Shown: positions 19,444-30,744, numbered from the stretch's first letter. The stretch: DNA of 64,000 nucleotides from Parietichytrium sp. I65-24A (GCA_012862575.1 BLSF01000041.1:124001-188000), one strand, 5' to 3'. Translations and numbers: made by a program. The notes: generated from the letters alone by a model not told the origin.

Positions 19444-20745
19444 ATGGTGTTGCAGGAACTCCTCCAGAGAAAATCCAACCTGCTACAGATAGTCAAGGCC
19501 GAGGAGCAGGCGAGAAAGGAGCTGGTGCAATGCCTGAAAGAAATCGTGGACGAGGCGAAGGCGAATCGTGAAGACAGCTCCTTGAAAGCTGCAGCGGGCC
19601 CTATCGCCATTAAAGGCGTCAAATCCGTGCTAGACGATGTGCTCCACAAGAAGAGCGGGGCCGCAAGCTACGACAAGGACATGTTTAGTTGGTGCCAGAA
19701 AGCCGCAGCTGCGCTCGACGAGGTTTTAAGTGGCACCAATACTGATACGGACTTGGGGGCTGTGAGTTCGTCTGGGATCGTGAGCTCCACAGAAGCTACC
19801 AACAGTAGCGCTGAAGCGACTGTAGTAGAAGCGAAGGCTGACTCCGAAGACAAGCAGCCAAACCGAGTTGCTGGGAATGGAACTGGCACCTCAGCAGCGT
19901 CCAAGGAGAAGGAGAAGATTCAGGACACTCCAAAGGCAGAGCAAGCTCCCAAGCCGAAGCTACTTAAACCGAGTGCGCTTGGCCTTGCGAACTTCAAGCA
20001 GCTCATTGCATTGCTTCGGGAGAACGAAGCAGCGGATTATTCAGAAAACCTTTGCGCTCTGCTGGACCGTCTTGCTATATTAAAGCGAATCTCGAAAGAT
20101 CAGATCAAAGAAGAGAACGCCGGAAAATTGGTGGCGAAGCTTTCACGACATCGGATCTGGGAGATACAGAGTCGTGCAGAGAAAGTGAAAAATCACTGGA
20201 AAGCACTGCTGGAGAAAAGCACAGCAAAAAGTAGCAGCGAGAAAACCGGCAAAGAGGCAAAGTCCGATCGAGACAGGGACCGTTTAAAAGACAAGAAAAA
20301 TGGCGGGGATCCCAGACGCGACATCGACAAGTCAAAATCATCAAAGTCAAAAGCAAGCGAGATGCAAAAGAATCCGGAAAAGTCTTCTGGACGAAACAAC
20401 GGGCTTGCAACAGGGAAAAAACGCCCTGGAGAAGCTGTTTCGAGCAAAAAGAGGCCTTTGGAGAAGCCACTTCTCAAGAGGCGAAGTGAAGAAAAGCCCA
20501 AAAACTCCGTCTCCAAGTCTGAAAAAAGAGCAAAGATGGACAAGTATGCCAATTCTGAGAGCGAGGATGAAAATGGTGACATAGATTTTGACGCCTGGAT
20601 GAAAATGCGGCGCAAGAAGCTTTCTGGCGCGTATGAGGATTATACCAGGGAAGAAGACTTTAGTCGGAGAGTTGCAGATTTTGAAGATGAAGAAGCCTTG
20701 AAAGAGGAAATGCGGGCTAGGAAGAAGAAGATGCGCAAAGAGTAG
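19444..20745 (+). CDS. TFIIS N-terminal (LW/TND) domain nuclear protein
   Basis: A 433-residue basic protein. Residues ~180-258 match the TFIIS N-terminal domain fold seen in TFIIS, elongin A, MED26 and IWS1: CALLDRLAILKRISKDQI, a Gly-Lys-Leu-Val, then RIWEIQSRAEKVKNHWKALL with the diagnostic Trp. The preceding 170 residues hold a helical N-terminus and a Ser/Ala/Glu-rich linker. The C-terminal third is Lys/Arg/Ser-rich with probable nuclear localisation signals (KKRPGEAVSSKKRPLEK, KSEKRAKMDK) and an acidic patch SESEDENGDIDFD, ending in a basic helix. This suggests a transcription-elongation or Mediator-linked factor, but no TFIIS zinc ribbon or IWS1 core follows, so the exact family is open. 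ATG 19444 is the first Met in frame after the previous stop. Confidence 0.75.
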   Translation: MVLQELLQRKSNLLQIVKAEEQARKELVQCLKEIVDEAKANREDSSLKAAAGPIAIKGVKSVLDDVLHKKSGAASYDKDMFSWCQKAAAALDEVLSGTNTDTDLGAVSSSGIVSSTEATNSSAEATVVEAKADSEDKQPNRVAGNGTGTSAASKEKEKIQDTPKAEQAPKPKLLKPSALGLANFKQLIALLRENEAADYSENLCALLDRLAILKRISKDQIKEENAGKLVAKLSRHRIWEIQSRAEKVKNHWKALLEKSTAKSSSEKTGKEAKSDRDRDRLKDKKNGGDPRRDIDKSKSSKSKASEMQKNPEKSSGRNNGLATGKKRPGEAVSSKKRPLEKPLLKRRSEEKPKNSVSKSEKRAKMDKYANSESEDENGDIDFDAWMKMRRKKLSGAYEDYTREEDFSRRVADFEDEEALKEEMRARKKKMRKE

Positions 20746-21594
20746 AGGTGAGGCGCCGCCGAGTTTGGCTGTTCTGTTTCTTAATATTAGAGGCTCTGTT
20801 TTCTGCTTCAAGCTCTCTGGTTCTTGGGTAAAGAGAACCAAGGGTTTATATATATATAGACTAATAATACTATTTATACTAGAATAGTATTAAAACACCC
20901 TACCGTACCACCCAAGGTTCAATCAGCGCCTTCAAAAATAACTAGAAGCTAGTCTTTTCCGTTGGTACTATGTAAGTAGCTACTAGCTAGCTAGATAGCT
21001 CAGCTTAGGTGTACAATCGGCATAAAATCATCTTGCAAAACTTCGTGAAATCTGTAAGCTGGAATTTCCAAATTACCTCGCAGCGACCCTTCATCCCTCA
21101 TTCTCAATCCGATTTTTTTAATTTCCCGAACGACCGCCATCCAGAGGTTAGACGGTGGAGCCGCAGATTTTTATTGCTTTTCTGAAGCAAGAGCCTCGCA
21201 AGAGGATGTGCAGCAGAGCGAGAGGATGCGTGAGGGCAAACATAAAAAGGCAAGCGATAGGAGAGCTGCTACTCGGAGGAGCCACAGATTATCTAAGAGT
21301 CTGCTTTGGGAATTACGAAAAACAAAGGAAACAACTACTAATTCTCAAGGCTTACCGCTGCTGTAGCGGAAGTCAGTATAGTCAGTATCCACTGCGCGGG
21401 GATTCACTCGCTTATTCTCGCTTATCTCGCTCGCTCACTCACCAGATCTATCACATCTATCACACTTGGTGCTCACAAGGCCCACCAGACAGACATTCTC
21501 GCACCATCAGAGAAAGGAATCGAAAGCGAAAGCGAAGAGAGAGAGAGAGAGACGCCGCGAAGCAAGCGACAGACGTGATCACCGGACTTAGAAG
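20746..21594 (+). other. Intergenic region upstream of thiolase gene
   Basis: About 850 bp between two same-strand genes. It contains AT-rich TATATATATAGAC near 20850, CTAG-rich short repeats near 20985, several short tandem duplications (21372-21390, 21446-21465) and a GA-rich leader (about 21510-21560) directly before the thiolase ATG. No gene recognised. Confidence 0.6.
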
Positions 21595-22894
21595 ATGAGC
21601 AAAGTAGGCAAGGACGTTTTCATCGTGGCGGCCAAGCGCACTCCGTTTGGCTCGTTCGGCGGGTCGCTGAAGGACTGGTCCGCGGTCAAGCTCGGCGCGC
21701 ACGCAGCAAAGGCTGCTGTGGCTCAGCTGCCTTCTGCTGAAATCGTCGACAGCATCATCATTGGCAACGTGTCGCAGTCCACCACGGATGTTGCTTACCT
21801 CGCAAGACACGTGGGTCTCAAGGCAGGTAAGTCTTTTAGAACAGAACATGCTTTTCATTTGATGGCTTTGCGTGACGGACAATGAGTCTTGCTTACTCCA
21901 AAATTTTTTATTGATCACTTGATTAGGCTGCAAGGTGGAGGCACCAGCGCTAACTGTCAACCGCCTGTGCGGCTCTGGCTTCCAGAGTATCGTGAACGGC
22001 ACTCAGGAAATCCTCGCTGGAGATGCTGACGTTGTCCTCACCGGAGGTGCGGAGAGCATGTCTATGGCCCCTTACCTTGTACACGGGGTTCGTTTTGGCA
22101 ATGTTCCTCTTGGCGTCAACCCACAAATGGTTGACAGTCTGTGGGACACCCTCAAGGACAAGCACATCGGCGACATGCCAATGGCCATCACCGCCGAAAA
22201 CCTCGCCGAGAAATATGGAATCACAAAGGAGCAATCCGATGAGCTTGCAGGGCGTTCCCAAGCGCTCTGGGCAGAGGCCAACAAAGCAGGCATCTTCAAG
22301 GACGAAATCGCTCCAATCACTCTTAAAGACAAGAAGAAGGGCGAGTATCAGTTTGACACAGATGAGGGCCCACGCCCAGGCACCACCAAGGAGACGCTTG
22401 CGAAACTCAAGCCTTTGTTCAAGAAGGATGGAGTTGTGAGCGCCGGAAACGCGTCTGGAATCAGCGACGGAGCTGGAGCTGTCGTAATCAGCAGTGCTGA
22501 AGGCGTAAAGCGCCACGGCCTCAAGCCAATGGCTCGTGTCGTTTCTTATGCTGTGTGCGGTGTGGACCCAACCATCATGGGATGTGGCCCAATCCCTGCT
22601 ATCACAGAGGCATTGAAGCGCGCCGGGCTCTCCATGGGCGATATGGATCTTATCGAGATCAATGAGGCGTTCGCTGCGCAGTTTCTTGCTTGCCAGAAGG
22701 CTCTTGGCTTCGACATGGACAAGGCAAACTTGTGCGGTGGCGCCGTCGCGCTTGGACACCCAACAGGAGCAAGTGGAAGCCGTATCATGGGCCATCTTGC
22801 CCACCGCCTGCAGGCAACTGGCAAGAAGTATGCAGTTGGAAGCGCCTGCATTGGTGGCGGCCAAGGAATCGCGATTGTGATTGAGCGCTGCTAA
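21595..22894 (+). CDS. 3-ketoacyl-CoA thiolase, mitochondrial ACAA2 type
   Basis: Catalyses the last step of fatty-acid beta-oxidation, cleaving 3-ketoacyl-CoA with CoA to acetyl-CoA and a shortened acyl-CoA. Two exons, 21595-21826 and 21927-22894, encode 399 residues. The intron 21827-21926 (100 nt, GTAAGT...TAG, phase 1) falls inside HVGLKAG/CKVEAPALTV. The nucleophile is Cys92 in NRLCGSGFQS, the general-base His lies in ALGHPTGASGSRI, the second Cys (385) is in SACIGGGQG, and INEAFAAQ is present. Length and sequence follow animal ACAA2 closely, including the lack of an obvious cleavable presequence. The C-terminus ERC is not a canonical peroxisomal PTS1, so mitochondrial location is more likely but not shown. 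An acetoacetyl-CoA thiolase role is the main alternative. Confidence 0.95.
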
Positions 22895-23209
22895 ACAATT
22901 CTCTTTAATGTTAACACAATCAAAGGTCGACAGAAAGCTGTTGATGTGTGTTTCTCCTTCATCCTTGAATCCTCTTGATTGGCTGTGACTGTGCGTGCTA
23001 TTCGCTTATTCGAAGTGCGCCGACGCACAGTCTTTTGGGGAAGCGAAAATCACTTGCAGCCGTCCACATTTACAGAATTCACACGTGTCAGCAAATTTAA
23101 AAAATGAGAAATGATTTTCTTAATTTCAGTGATATTGCAAGATAGAATTTTAACATCTGATCGAGGGTGCCTTGCCCCTCCAGGCTGGAACCCTCCCAGT
23201 TGTCGCCCC
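22895..23209. other. Short convergent intergenic region (thiolase / Pumilio)
   Basis: 315 bp shared by two convergent 3' ends, AT-rich in the middle (about 23090-23160). Nothing else recognised. Confidence 0.6.
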
Positions 23210-26134
23210 TTATTGCTTGAGAGAAGCATTTTTTACTCGAGCAAGGTGTGATATAACATGGCGACCATGAGGGAACTGAGACAGAAGGTCAGTTCGCGAC
23301 GCTACTTCAGCATCAAGGCGCGCACGCAAGTCGGTGCTTGCTACATCATACGCGCGTTGCATGACAAAATTTGCGAATGCGTCCTTGAAGAGCTTGGTGA
23401 GCACGTTGGACGAAGTGCTTAAGATCTCTTCTACGATCACATTTGCCTGCTTCGGATTGGCAGTGACCAAGCTCTTCTCAACAAGATGTGATCCAAACTT
23501 GTGCTGGCTCAGAGCAACGGCTCGGGCAGACACGTAGTTTTGGATTCGCTCTGCTTGGTCATCTTGACCAAGCTCCAAGATATGCTGCAGAATAAAGTTT
23601 CCGTGCTGATCGTGGGCAAGGCGATCGAGTTGTCCCTCCAGCGCATCCATCATCACGGACACGCAAGGGCTACGAGACCGGTCGCAATCGCCGAGGACGC
23701 GCTGAACCAGACGGCAGGCATGCTGGTTCACAGCAAGCGACATGACGTTTTCCGCAACCACATCCTCGACGGCTTTCAACAGCTTATGACTGATTTCGGC
23801 TAAGCGAGGATCGCGGGAAGGCTCGATGCTCGGAGTCTTACCATCTTGGTGGTTCTTTCGCTGAAATCGCGCTCCGCGACCGACACGTTCTCCCAAAAGC
23901 GGGTACACATCTTTTTGAAGCACCATGACGGCCTTTTGCAGAACATGAGTTGCGTGTGCGTCTTTCGCGATATGTTCCAGGTCTACATTGCTCGATGTCT
24001 CAGAGACAATAAGCTCCTTGAGGAGCTCAGTGCGGACTTCGCCCGCTGGAATCAGCTCGAAAACTTTTTGAACAACCCGGCAGCCGTGGGGATGCATGGA
24101 CAGACTCACGATGACACCTTGCATCTTCCCTGCAATCTGCAACCTTTGCTCTGACGAGGAGTACTCCAAGAAGTTTTGAAGCACATAGTTTCCAAACAGG
24201 TCTTGAACAATGGAGAGGCAGTCGTTTTTGATCTCCTCAATCAGGGTATCACGCTCCTTGAGGGATGCGCTGCTCATGACTTCCTGTAGGTAGCGGCTTC
24301 CGTGCGAGTCCTTTGCAAACTCGAGCACATGGTTCTTCAACTCCGAAACACTTGGTTTGCGGCCCTCGTGCTTGTGCTCTGCAAGAAGTGCTGAGCAGAC
24401 TGGAACAGGAGACTGCGACCCAGCAGAAGCCCCGCTGGGTGCCCATTGCGAGGCCTCCGATCCACGCCGTGTTTGACGTTGTGCCGACTGTCCATGCTTT
24501 TGTTGTGCATGGTTCTGGCGCGGTGGGGTATTCGATTGTGGAACCTGCTGAGCTTGTGGATTGAACTGAAAGTTGGCGTTGTTACTCGTGCCAGCATTCA
24601 TGTTTGACGCTCCAGAGGATTGAGCATCAGCACTCGGGAAAGGAGCAGAACCCGGCATTCCAAACATGTTCATTGGGACCCCGTTTTGATTGGGAAAGAA
24701 CGATGCCGCAGCAGCTGCTGCTGCATTGAACTGCATCATGTTTGGGTTAAATCCACCGGCCCCGGGCATCCCGCCAAACTGAGCTTGTTGCTGAGCAAAC
24801 ATCATCTGTTGCATGTAGAACATGAACTGTTGGTGCAACAGCTGCTGTTGATCCATGTCGAAGCCATGATTAAGAGGGGGTACTCCTTGCTGTGGAGCAA
24901 GGCCCCCGACACCCATGTGCATCGCAGACTCGTCTGCTCCTTGCGGGAACACACCAAAGTTGTTCACAGGTTGTGCCTGATGCTGTGGGTACGAGGCTCG
25001 GGGGAAGAACATGTTTGGGGCATGTTGCGCATTCCCGTTGCTTTTCAAGTGGCTGGTCGCGTCATTGACAGCAGACTCAGATGCGATGTTCCCCCTCGAG
25101 TTCATTTCAACTGGGCCATGAGAGCCAGTCTGAGCTGGAGTCTGTAGCGCAGGAGAAGAAATCCGAGAGCGGCTGTACGAGTCAAGCTCACTTCCGTTCA
25201 CGGAAGAGCGCTCAGTGTCGCTTTCACCATCGTCGCTCGAGGCGCCCAGGTAATCAACGGGGCTTTGTGTTCCATCTACAGGAGAAACTCCAAGAAGAGT
25301 AAGGTCGTGGTCAAAATCCTCGTCTGCCGCTGAGGAAACGCGATCAAAAAGCATCTCCGGAAAAGCGCGGCGGACAAGCTCCGCACTATTCACTCGTCGA
25401 AGTAGAGGCTTGCGCTTTGGTGCACCAGCATCGTCGCCGAAAAGATTGTCTAACTGGCCACGCCCGGCAGTGGTGTCAGGTCCGTCTATCTCGCCTCCGC
25501 ATTCCTGTGCAGCATTGAGCAACCCCTGGGACGGTTGAAAGTCTCCCCAACTTGGCGGAGTAACATCCGCGCCAGACTCTTGCCTCATGCGCAAATGGTC
25601 CGCCCCTCCCCTGATCACGTCCCCGGAGAGCTCTCTTGGAAAGATTGAGAACGTCGCCCTGCGGATGAGCTTCTTGTGCGTCTCGGTCTCCCCGTCCATG
25701 TCATCGTCAGCATGACCATCATTGTTGCTTTGGCACGCATCTTTTGACTCACTGGGGCTGTCTAAAAGGTCGATTACGTGCGACGACATGACATCATCTT
25801 CGTGGGTCTCAGCAATGTTCAAACTGGACATGAAGTCGTGGCTCCAATTGCATTCATCCCACGTAAGCGAGGCGCTCTTGCACCTTTTCAGTCTTGGCTG
25901 TGACTGCTTGCTCTGGGAATGGAGCGGGTTGCTGTGCTGCATAAAGCCAAATTGGATGTCCTGATTATTAAGCTTATTCCCAAACGTGTTTCTGTTCTCG
26001 TCGTTATCTTCATCCTCCTCCTCACAGATGTCCTCGAAGGCCCCTGTGCTCATCATAAGACTGCTCATGTGCCTACGGAGACCCGCCATCAGCGGCTCTT
26101 CTCCACGCGTGGAGCCGCCCAGTACGTCCCTCAT
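23210..26134 (-). CDS. Pumilio-family (PUF) RNA-binding protein
   Basis: A 974-residue protein from ATG 26134. The first ~590 residues are low-complexity, with acidic, Ser-rich and Q/M/N-rich stretches, probably disordered. The last ~350 hold eight PUF repeats with readable base-contact residues: R1 SRYLQ, R2 NYVLQ, R3 CRVVQ, R4 THVLQ, R5 CRLVQ, R6 NFILQ, R7 SHLVE, R8 NFVMQ. By the established PUF code, read from R8 to R1, these predict UGUA-N-AUA, the classical Pumilio element. PUF proteins repress or localise mRNAs through 3' UTR sites. Between R4 and R5 is an insertion of ~55 residues (about 735-790, including GARFQRKNHQDGK), unusual because this spacer is normally short. The sense-strand leader is GA-rich. 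Intron-free. Confidence 0.95.
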   Translation of the reverse strand: MRDVLGGSTRGEEPLMAGLRRHMSSLMMSTGAFEDICEEEDEDNDENRNTFGNKLNNQDIQFGFMQHSNPLHSQSKQSQPRLKRCKSASLTWDECNWSHDFMSSLNIAETHEDDVMSSHVIDLLDSPSESKDACQSNNDGHADDDMDGETETHKKLIRRATFSIFPRELSGDVIRGGADHLRMRQESGADVTPPSWGDFQPSQGLLNAAQECGGEIDGPDTTAGRGQLDNLFGDDAGAPKRKPLLRRVNSAELVRRAFPEMLFDRVSSAADEDFDHDLTLLGVSPVDGTQSPVDYLGASSDDGESDTERSSVNGSELDSYSRSRISSPALQTPAQTGSHGPVEMNSRGNIASESAVNDATSHLKSNGNAQHAPNMFFPRASYPQHQAQPVNNFGVFPQGADESAMHMGVGGLAPQQGVPPLNHGFDMDQQQLLHQQFMFYMQQMMFAQQQAQFGGMPGAGGFNPNMMQFNAAAAAAASFFPNQNGVPMNMFGMPGSAPFPSADAQSSGASNMNAGTSNNANFQFNPQAQQVPQSNTPPRQNHAQQKHGQSAQRQTRRGSEASQWAPSGASAGSQSPVPVCSALLAEHKHEGRKPSVSELKNHVLEFAKDSHGSRYLQEVMSSASLKERDTLIEEIKNDCLSIVQDLFGNYVLQNFLEYSSSEQRLQIAGKMQGVIVSLSMHPHGCRVVQKVFELIPAGEVRTELLKELIVSETSSNVDLEHIAKDAHATHVLQKAVMVLQKDVYPLLGERVGRGARFQRKNHQDGKTPSIEPSRDPRLAEISHKLLKAVEDVVAENVMSLAVNQHACRLVQRVLGDCDRSRSPCVSVMMDALEGQLDRLAHDQHGNFILQHILELGQDDQAERIQNYVSARAVALSQHKFGSHLVEKSLVTANPKQANVIVEEILSTSSNVLTKLFKDAFANFVMQRAYDVASTDLRARLDAEVASRTDLLSQFPHGRHVISHLARVKNASLKQ

Positions 26135-26343
26135 CCTTCCCTGCTCTGGCCTGCCAGGACTCTTCCTTCCTACTGCTCTGACGCCGAGGCCGACCGTAAC
26201 TGACCCACTCGCGCGCTCAAGAGCTCAGGTATTCACCTATATCAAGCGCGCTCGAGTCAATTTTCCCGAGTCCTCCAGGCGTGTGAAGGACACTCGCACT
26301 GTCTACACAAGTCAACTGAGACAACCGCAGAGTGCTGTCCCTC

Positions 26344-26376
26344 GCCTGTCGCCTGTCGCCTGTCGCCTGTCGCCGG
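26344..26376. repeat. 7-bp tandem repeat GCCTGTC
   Basis: Between four and five head-to-tail GCCTGTC units with a diverged last unit, about 210 bp upstream of the Pumilio ATG. Confidence 0.9.
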
Positions 26377-26467
26377 TCACCCTGTCACGACTGGCCCAAG
26401 TGATACGGGATAGAGACACGAGACACAAGACACAAGACACGTCCCTGGCTTGCTCTGATCGTCTCCG

Positions 26468-26500
<33 letters not shown>

Positions 26501-27496
26501 GAATTTCGCTTTTCTTCCTCTCTCTCTCTCTCTCTCTCTCACCTCACTCTTCTTCTCTCAGATCTCAGGCAGACAGTCAGCTAGTGCTTAGCCCTGTTTA
26601 TCCACCGGCTAACCACACCAACCAGAGCTTTAGCTAGCTCAAGTAAGAATGGCCTAGCTCGGAGAGACCCCGATCCTGTGCTATCCCGCGCTACTGAACC
26701 TGTAGAGCCCTTTACTCCGACACCACGCGAAGGTCTCGGACGACTGATGGGAGCGGGGATCCTTCCTTTGTTCCCTAAGGAATTGGTGTAGACACCGCCT
26801 AGCGCTGGCTCCTGCTGAATCAGCCCTCGCTGTAGAACCGGCCAGTACGAAGGACTATAGCCAAGTAGTAACTAGGGAGTGAGCGTCCGAGGGCAATACT
26901 TAGTGTGTTCGGCAGAAGCGCGAGTTCAGTGCAACGGAGCTTGGAACCAAGTCAGGCAGCCACTTCGCTGGCCAAAATACACACGAGCTCCTAAATTGTA
27001 TGGGCCTGGTCTGATCTACTGTTCATTCGGCAATTAAGAAAGTCCACGATAGGAGTTAGAGAAAAAGCACTGATCCATATATGTCGAGAATGCTGCTCCG
27101 AGACGGGTTCCGCTTGGTTTGGAGTTGTGACGCCCGGGCGCGATTGTAAGTGTGCCAAGCAAACAAACGAAGCAGTCGGAACATCACAGCCGGGACTGGG
27201 GGCTCATCATGCCCGCGTCCCACTCCAATATCCGCTGGAAGACAGCGCATCGCGGACCTTCGTACATGGCGTCCTTTGGTTCCACTTACCCTCGAATTTG
27301 CTCCGAGCAAACAGCCCCACGACTCTCTCACCTCGCTGTGCGTCCAGTCAAGCAAGCGCAAATCAATGAAAGGATTAGAATTATCTGAGTTCTTTCTCAC
27401 CATGGCCACGCGTGCAACGCGAGCTCTCTTCCGCCAAAACTCTCTCCAAACCCAAAGTCCTTCAGGGCGCCAACACGCGTGACGCCGCGGTGCCCT

Positions 27497-27497
<1 letters not shown>

Positions 27498-27535
<38 letters not shown>

Positions 27536-27557
27536 NCCCCCCCCCCCCCCCCCCCCC
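27498..27557. repeat. C/G homopolymer with one N
   Basis: Sixty consecutive positions of C with a single N at 27536. True length is probably uncertain, since such runs slip in sequencing and assembly. Poly-proline or poly-glycine open frames across it are artefacts. Confidence 0.97.
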
Positions 27558-28495
27558 GCTTGCCACTCTGCACACCGAAAAGCTGCTTGCAACTTACCCC
27601 GTCAGCTGCGACCACGCGCGACTCCTCCAATTTCAATCAATAAGGGAAATGTTCGACATGCGATTCAAAACAAGCCAAGTGCTTTCGGCGCCTGGAAAAG
27701 AAACGTTACGGATCCGAATGGCTCGGTGCCAAAGGTATGGAAGACACGTAGTTCAAACACTCGTCTACATTCAACATTTTGCTCGTTGTGAAGTGGTGAT
27801 GAAGCTGAATACGACAGAGAATTACTTGTTCTGGGCAACTTTAGTATTCTTCTCTTCCTCTCAAAGAAAGGAAAAGAGCACGACACCTGAGGGGCAGGGA
27901 AAGGTGGGAAGATGGGAAGATGGCATGTGGTTTGCGAGAAGGTGTCCAATGTCACTGCACGCGAAAAGTGGTTGACTCCCTGAGAGTGTGCCCATAGCAC
28001 GGGGTGGGTGGGGTCCATTGCATCATCGCCCTGCTTGCGCCTCTGCAATGTAATTTGCCGCTAAGAGTCATTCAGGGAATACAGAATGCATGGAGACTCA
28101 AATTAACCAACCATTCAAATGACTGAAAATGGCCTTTGGGATCGAGGTAGAATCTTGCACAAGTCTCCAGTCCTATGTGTACCATGGGTCAAGGGCCATG
28201 AATTACGAACCAACATTGAAACGCTTCTGCTGCAAATTCTTTCGGAAGCAAGGATGGGTGAGGGCGAGCGAGGACGAGGATAACCTGTCCAACCCAAAAA
28301 TAATTACACCGCTTGACATGAACGCGGATGCGAAACTCTGTGCCCAAGCCGTCTCATTCGGCCGGCTCGACTCAACTTGGCACTAGTAAAGAGGAAAGCT
28401 TGTCACTTGGGAAACGGAGCTAGCTGTGGTCGAACAGCGAATTCGGCTTCACTTTAAGAGCTCTCTGACTCGACTCCGCCTGAACGTATAGACAA

Positions 28496-28505
28496 GTACC
28501 GGTAC
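28496..28505. repeat. Palindrome GTACCGGTAC, copy 1
   Basis: Perfect 10-bp palindrome in the Pumilio-USP intergenic region. Two more perfect copies lie at 28653-28662 and 60687-60696, and near-copies at 34733, 39341 and 57750. Function unknown. Confidence 0.9.
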
Positions 28506-28652
28506 GAAATGTGAGACAAACTCGCCAAGTTCAACCAAGCTCAAGTTCTTCTTTTTCTATTTTCAATCAATCAATCGTTGATGATGATCGTAATGATCAA
28601 GAAACCGCTAACGGTCAAATTGATTTCAACAATGCTATGCATTGAGGTATGT

Positions 28653-28662
28653 GTACCGGTAC
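28653..28662. repeat. Palindrome GTACCGGTAC, copy 2
   Basis: Perfect 10-bp palindrome 147 bp after copy 1, in the same intergenic region. Confidence 0.9.
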
Positions 28663-28939
28663 AGCAGCGAGACTTCACCACAAATTGTTAAGGAAGTGCA
28701 GTAGAACTACTAGAACTAATTATTTTTCGAATTTTGTCATGCATTTACAGTTAGAAAAGACATGCGCCAGAAGTCACACACTCTCGCATTGGTTTCACAT
28801 TTGCATCAAAAAGGGTAAATGAGCGAAGCAAATTTAAAGTACTTATGAAAGTCTGGCGTCCCGTTCCCGTGAGTTGCTGAGATTAGCCACCAATGGGTGG
28901 GCATTTGGAAAACGGTATGGTCTCAACGATCTCAACTTT

Positions 28940-30285
28940 TCAAATCACAGGCGTCGCAGTCTTATCTTCTTGCTCGTAAAACAACATGTATGCCGGTTGC
29001 GCAGCGACTTTCTCCCAAGAGCTGGGAAGCACACGATCATCGTTGTACTCCACCCAGCCACAAATTTCGAGATTTATAAAAACGATGTAATGCCCACTTC
29101 CTGCAGATGACCCCAAATGAACTATGACGGCTTTAAGGTGTCCAACCCAGTTGTGTGATTCCAGCACCAGTTGCTGCGCGAACACAAAGTGCGAAAGATC
29201 TTTTTTTCCAGGAGCCGTAAAGCGTTTGAGATGGACAAGCGCTATTCGAGGCATATCCTTTATCTCCGGTACCAGATCTGCGCGCACGGGTACTTTACAT
29301 CCCGAGCAGATATATGCATTCAATTTCTCCAGCCGCTGAGGCTCAACATACGCATTCAGCAGCTCCACCACCGTAGAACTCTGGCCTGAGGGTATCCCAG
29401 TTCCGACACTGAGGCCCAAAAATGCCTCCGTCCTGAGCGATTCTTCACGACAAACCGAGCACCTCGAAACCTGCAACATTTTACCCCGCAGACATTTCTC
29501 CTGGGCAAGCAGAAGTTTGAAGTGCAAAATGCGTCTACCAGTCAGAAATTACCTCGCGCCCATCAGAAAAACTCAAAATGCTCAAAACGTACAGCATCAG
29601 TTGCTTCGTCACAAATTGACGAAATGGAAGTTAGAAGGAGCGTCAAGTACTCATGTGCATCTTGCTGCTGTCTACAAAGGGTATCAAGTGGGGTCTCTTC
29701 CTCTATGCACCTTGCGAGGAGCTTGTCCGGGGCAAAGGCATGACGTTCTGTTGACATGGAAGTGATTGTTCTGCACAAAAGACAAAGCAGGCAAAACTGA
29801 AATTGCATCTCTTGCGAGTGTGAATGTGCTTTTAAGCATTCCATCAACTGCTCCACGATGGGGCGAGAATGAGCTATCACTTGAAGGACAACGTTGATGT
29901 AGCAGCTCCCCCCATGATTTACTAACCCGCAACATCTCTTCTCTGTATCGATTGCCTCCAACTGTTCAACAAGAGCAGCAATTTCCGCTCCGCCATCCCT
30001 CTCCGAGCGCACTGAGTTGGTATTCAACTCGCGCATATTGATCCCCGCCACGTCCGAAACGGGATCTACGGCACCAATACAATTCCGCTCACAATCATCT
30101 ATATTCCCCGCCTTGATGTCGCCACTGGATTTCTTAGTTTCGTACTCCTCCGCGTCCGACCTAGACGGCTTCCTTGACTGCAGTGGCCACGCACGGGGGA
30201 GGAAGGACTCCAGCAACGCAAAGATGTGGGGCAGTTTCCTCTGTTCGCGCGAGTTCACTGCGGAGCTCTCGCGCTTGCGCTTCAT
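28940..30285 (-). CDS. Ubiquitin-specific protease (USP/UCH C19 family)
   Basis: A 417-residue deubiquitinase assembled from exon 1 (30285-29593) and exon 2 (29500-28940). The intron is 29592-29501 (92 nt, GTACGT...CCCAG, phase 0), with a TTCTGAC branch-like word. Cys box: GLVNHGGSCYINVVLQ with nucleophile Cys128 and oxyanion Asn five residues before it. A QQDAHEYL box follows at ~208. Exon 2 gives a zinc-ribbon pair (RCSVC, ICSGC), then LVHLKRF, and the His box SGHYIVF (His368) with YNDDRV supplying the acidic partner. All catalytic residues are present, so it should be active. The first ~115 residues are a basic, poorly conserved leader. A 4-codon upstream ORF (30399-30385) precedes the chosen ATG in another frame. 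Substrate and USP subfamily are unknown. Confidence 0.9.
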
Positions 30286-30744
30286 GGTGCACGGGAGCCG
30301 AACACGCCTGGAGGACACTGGATGGAGACCTGGTGTCTCACATTCGTCGACAAGAGCGGCCGTCTCGCCACGTTTCCGCAGCACTCAGTTGCCCGCCATT
30401 TTTGAAGGGCTTCTCCTCAGGATGGTGCTGTTCCCTGATTATCTACTATAATAGATAGCCACTAGTAGAACTCTATTGACAGCGGATGTCGAGGACATTC
30501 GAAAGGACCCTCTCGGAGTGTCCGTCCATCGGCGTGTTCTCTTGACCCGATGGTCATAAATCTGCGATGAGACCAATGAGGCCGGTTCTCAGGGGTATAC
30601 ACGTTGAGTAAGAAAAGCGGACTACGGTTTCTCTCAAAGAAAAAAACTTTTGCAAAAAAAAAACTAACAATTGTTCTACAGTGGCGCCTTTCCGTTTTCG
30701 TGGCTTTCCTCAGGCTTTCTATGCACTCATCCAAAGCAAACTTG
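30286..30744 (-). other. Intergenic spacer between ABCG and USP genes
   Basis: About 460 bp between two minus-strand genes. A/T-rich runs at 30640-30665 may belong to the ABCG 3' UTR. No gene recognised. Confidence 0.6.

Larger units (their letters stand above)
26135..28939. other. Large intergenic region (Pumilio 5' / USP 3')
   Basis: About 2.8 kb without a supported gene. Notable contents: a 7-bp tandem repeat (26344-26376), TC-rich leader of the Pumilio gene (26460-26560), a C homopolymer with an ambiguous base (27498-27557), and two perfect GTACCGGTAC palindromes (28496-28505, 28653-28662). Small open frames (for example 28129-28386) have no recognisable features. Confidence 0.55.

Noticed and set aside
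21950-22864. 304-codon minus-strand open frame opposite the thiolase
   Set aside because: It mirrors thiolase exon 2, whose catalytic motifs are unmistakable; the antisense frame has no recognisable features.
27412-27975. 187-codon open frame with a poly-proline tract
   Set aside because: It is carried by a C homopolymer containing an N; the flanks have no protein-like conservation.
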